A DNA stretch of 64,000 nucleotides from Pleurostoma richardsiae (Eukaryota; Ascomycota; Sordariomycetes; Calosphaeriales; Pleurostomataceae), in NCBI GenBank assembly GCA_030052745.1, contig JANBVO010000052.1, forward strand, positions 149,188 to 213,187, read 5' to 3'. The translations under genes and the position numbers were made by a program. Numbering within the stretch: position 1 is the stretch's first letter; each line of letters opens with the position of its first letter. Shown here in pieces: positions 62,327 to 64,000 of this stretch. A model generated the notes under the pieces. That model did not search any database, was not told the origin of the DNA, and saw only the letters and a program-made list of their open reading frames with translations.

Positions 62327-63068
62327 TCATTTTGCCATCCACACGGCATCCGCCTCGTCTGCCGTTGCGGATTGGAAGGGGTGCCGGTCGAGCCAATCTC
62401 CTGCCTTCTCCTTGACCGCGTGCTTATGGAAAAACTCCTCCAGGGATTGATTCAAGTCTAGCCGTCGTCAGCAGGCCGTCCCCTCGCACCGTATTAGGTA
62501 GAGTCTCGGACCTTGAAGCGATAAGCCGTGAGATGGCTGTAAAGAGAAACGAGAGAGAAACTCGTTGATTAGAATGAGATGGCTCGGTATCCTCGTTCCT
62601 AGATATCACGTCAGGTCCGTGTAACAGACAGTCCGCGGCTGAACGCACCCTTTGGTATAGTGTAGATTTGCGGCATCTCGATCTCCTCACCGTCTTCTTC
62701 ACGATCGAGGAATTCGTCAAAATATCTGCGAAAATACTCTTGCATCGTGAAGGTATTAGGGAACATGACCGCGCCATTAGATACTATCCGGCTCAATCAG
62801 CATCTTCCCGACGTGGAAAGAAGAGAGACCTACCAGACTCATCTATGCTGGGGTAGACAAGCCCGTCTTCCGCCACAATGACACCTTCGTCGTATAAGTC
62901 ATCTGGACGGATTTTGTCTTCCTTGTGGTTGAAGAGACTCGACTTTGATCGAGGACTGTAGTACGCCAGTGACGCAGGAAAGGACGAGTAGATGGCCTTG
63001 GCAGAGAGAGCACGTCTCTGCACGCAACCAAGCGGTGCAGAACGCAGTTGGAAGACCGTGCGAATCAT
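62327..63068 (-). CDS. Probable mitochondrial-targeted protein of fungal Tse2-like ADP-ribosyltransferase type (195 aa)
   Basis: Four exons fit: 63068-62834, 62783-62649, 62598-62512 and 62457-62327 (196 codons), with introns of 49-54 nt, all GT-AG. The N-terminal 35 residues are rich in Arg, Ser and Ala with no acidic residue, typical of a mitochondrial presequence. The body has the conserved pattern RPDDLYDEG...DGLVYPS, then MFPNTFTMQEY and an acidic patch, ending in a region with HPFQ. I associate this with fungal proteins grouped with the bacterial Tse2 ADP-ribosyltransferase toxins; this is from memory and tentative. It looks intact. A role inside mitochondria, in conflict or in regulation, is inference only. 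Confidence 0.65.
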
Positions 63069-63888
63069 AGGTATCTTTCGTCTGCAGCTGATCGCGTGGT
63101 GAAAGAGGCTGACGATGATTGTTCTATTACGGTCTCTAGCCTGTAGAAGTTGCTGTATGTGCAGCAAGTCAGGATTAACGTACTGTAGGATTCTAGAGGA
63201 TGGTCGAAAACAGCCTAAGGCTGCCACCAATTAATCACGTGCAATCGTGCTGGTCCATCGCCCACGGCCCACAGGCCTCAAACTGTTGAAGACTTTCGTG
63301 CTCCCTAGAATCATCGTATCAGTTAGGAGAGATAGGTGTTGGTTACGCTGTGAGACGGGCCGTACTGATCAAGGGCATGAGGCTGCAGACACAACTACTT
63401 CCTACGGCAGCGGTGAACGCGCGCGAAGGCTTTTCAATCAGGCCACCAAGAAGGACCTCGCCCACAGGGGCTCGTGCCTTGACCGATAGCCTCCTTTCCT
63501 GCCAGGAAGAAGCAGAGGCTGCTGATTCTCGTTTCCGTCCCTTCAGAAGATACCTCCTTCGTATTGTCCACATTGTATAGTAGAATAGGAAGTGCTTCGC
63601 GGTCTTACTTGCTTGGCCGCGGTGCAGGTAGCCGTTTAGTCGGGCCATCCCTGTTGATCCTGAATGCGGGCATGTATGGAGCTCAGCGCCGTCGTTATGA
63701 CCGCTAGATCGACACAGTATGGGCCTGCTCTGTTCTTGCTCCTACCATAGTGGCGTGACGGTAAAGGCCATTGGCACCTCATGTCGGCCGCGTACCGCTG
63801 TGTCGCGTATAACAACTGCCCACACCAAAGCCAACTCACTCGCAGTCCCCCAGGTCTTCCGAGATCCGCAACGGCGCATAGTTCAGTC
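63069..63888. other. Intergenic, no gene seen
   Basis: No motif-bearing frame or recognised repeat was found. Confidence 0.4.
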
Positions 63889-64000
63889 CTAAGGCTCAAG
63901 GTACGACCACTCGGGTACGGCCCTGATCTGCTGCCACATGTACTTCTCGAGTCTGTTGGCGCTCTTGGCGTAGGGCGTGTTCTCGGAGTTGTAGCGGCGG
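63889..64000 (-). CDS. 3' end of an unidentified gene running off the window
   Basis: A minus-strand frame is open from the window edge to TAG 63889-63891. It encodes 37 residues with balanced composition ([31 protein letters not shown]). Only the C-terminus is visible, so no function is given. Confidence 0.55.
   Translation of the reverse strand, partial: RRYNSENTPYAKSANRLEKYMWQQIRAVPEWSYLEP

Noticed and set aside
1-64000. Starship-type giant transposon as explanation for the NLR-rich cargo
   Set aside because: No DUF3435 tyrosine-recombinase captain gene and no matching element boundaries were found in this window; one could still lie outside it.
1-64000. Biosynthetic gene cluster suggested by the Zn2Cys6 regulator
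   Set aside because: There is no PKS, NRPS, terpene synthase, P450 or tailoring enzyme nearby.
1-64000. CRISPR arrays, telomeric repeats and tRNA genes
   Set aside because: No regular direct repeats with spacers, no TTAGGG arrays, and no sequence with tRNA A and B boxes in correct spacing was recognised by eye.

Overview
The window reads as an accessory, repeat-rich stretch of a filamentous ascomycete (Pezizomycotina) genome. The evidence is: short GT-AG introns of about 44-64 nt with CTAAC/CTGAC-type branch sites; a fungal Zn(II)2Cys6 regulator; a GH71/CBM24 alpha-1,3-glucanase; a NACHT-TPR NLR; ankyrin, F-box/2EXR-type and DUF3716 proteins; and many broken genes and dispersed repeats. No CRISPR array, bacterial operon, rRNA or convincing tRNA was seen. 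The species cannot be named from sequence alone.

Layout. 0-6 kb: a broken conserved gene, an orphan ORF with its own leader (2.9-3.6 kb), a tandemly duplicated broken gene, and a Zn2Cys6 regulator. 6-35 kb: two diverged duplicates of a BTB-type gene (6.2-7.7 and 33.5-35.0 kb) bracket an island of a lone kinase-like domain, a NACHT-TPR NLR, a DUF7770-like gene, a coiled-coil protein, three PD-(D/E)XK-type nuclease-like genes plus a relic of a fourth, an Hsp70-like ATPase, a 2EXR pseudogene and an APH-type kinase. 35-50 kb: an F-box/ankyrin protein, a dynamin-like GTPase, a conserved unknown, a GH71 mutanase, an F-box protein, a DUF7587-like protein and a kinase fragment. 51.8-57.2 kb: an apparently intact Mutator-like transposon. 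57-64 kb: a further nuclease-like gene, a second copy of the orphan ORF, an NLR relic, a probable mitochondrial-targeted protein resembling fungal Tse2-type ADP-ribosyltransferases, and the end of a gene running off the window.

The clearest mobile element is the 5,394-bp MULE at 51,789-57,182. It has 134-bp terminal inverted repeats, a perfect 9-bp target duplication (CACAAAACG), a 1,191-residue transposase with DDE and zinc motifs, and a second, convergent gene with a DUF3716-type cysteine motif. It sits inside an older dispersed repeat that has other copies in the window.

Many genes between 10 and 42 kb belong to families linked to fungal self/non-self recognition or conflict (NLR, kinase-like, Hsp70-like, dynamin-like, nuclease-like, ankyrin). 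That they act together is inference from co-location only. A family of about 40-nt hairpins (GCACGGGCCACAAG...CTTGTGATCCGTGC) lies near the 3' ends of several of these genes, and its stems vary in a compensating way. Exon coordinates below were derived by eye; where several exons are joined, the total is a whole number of codons.
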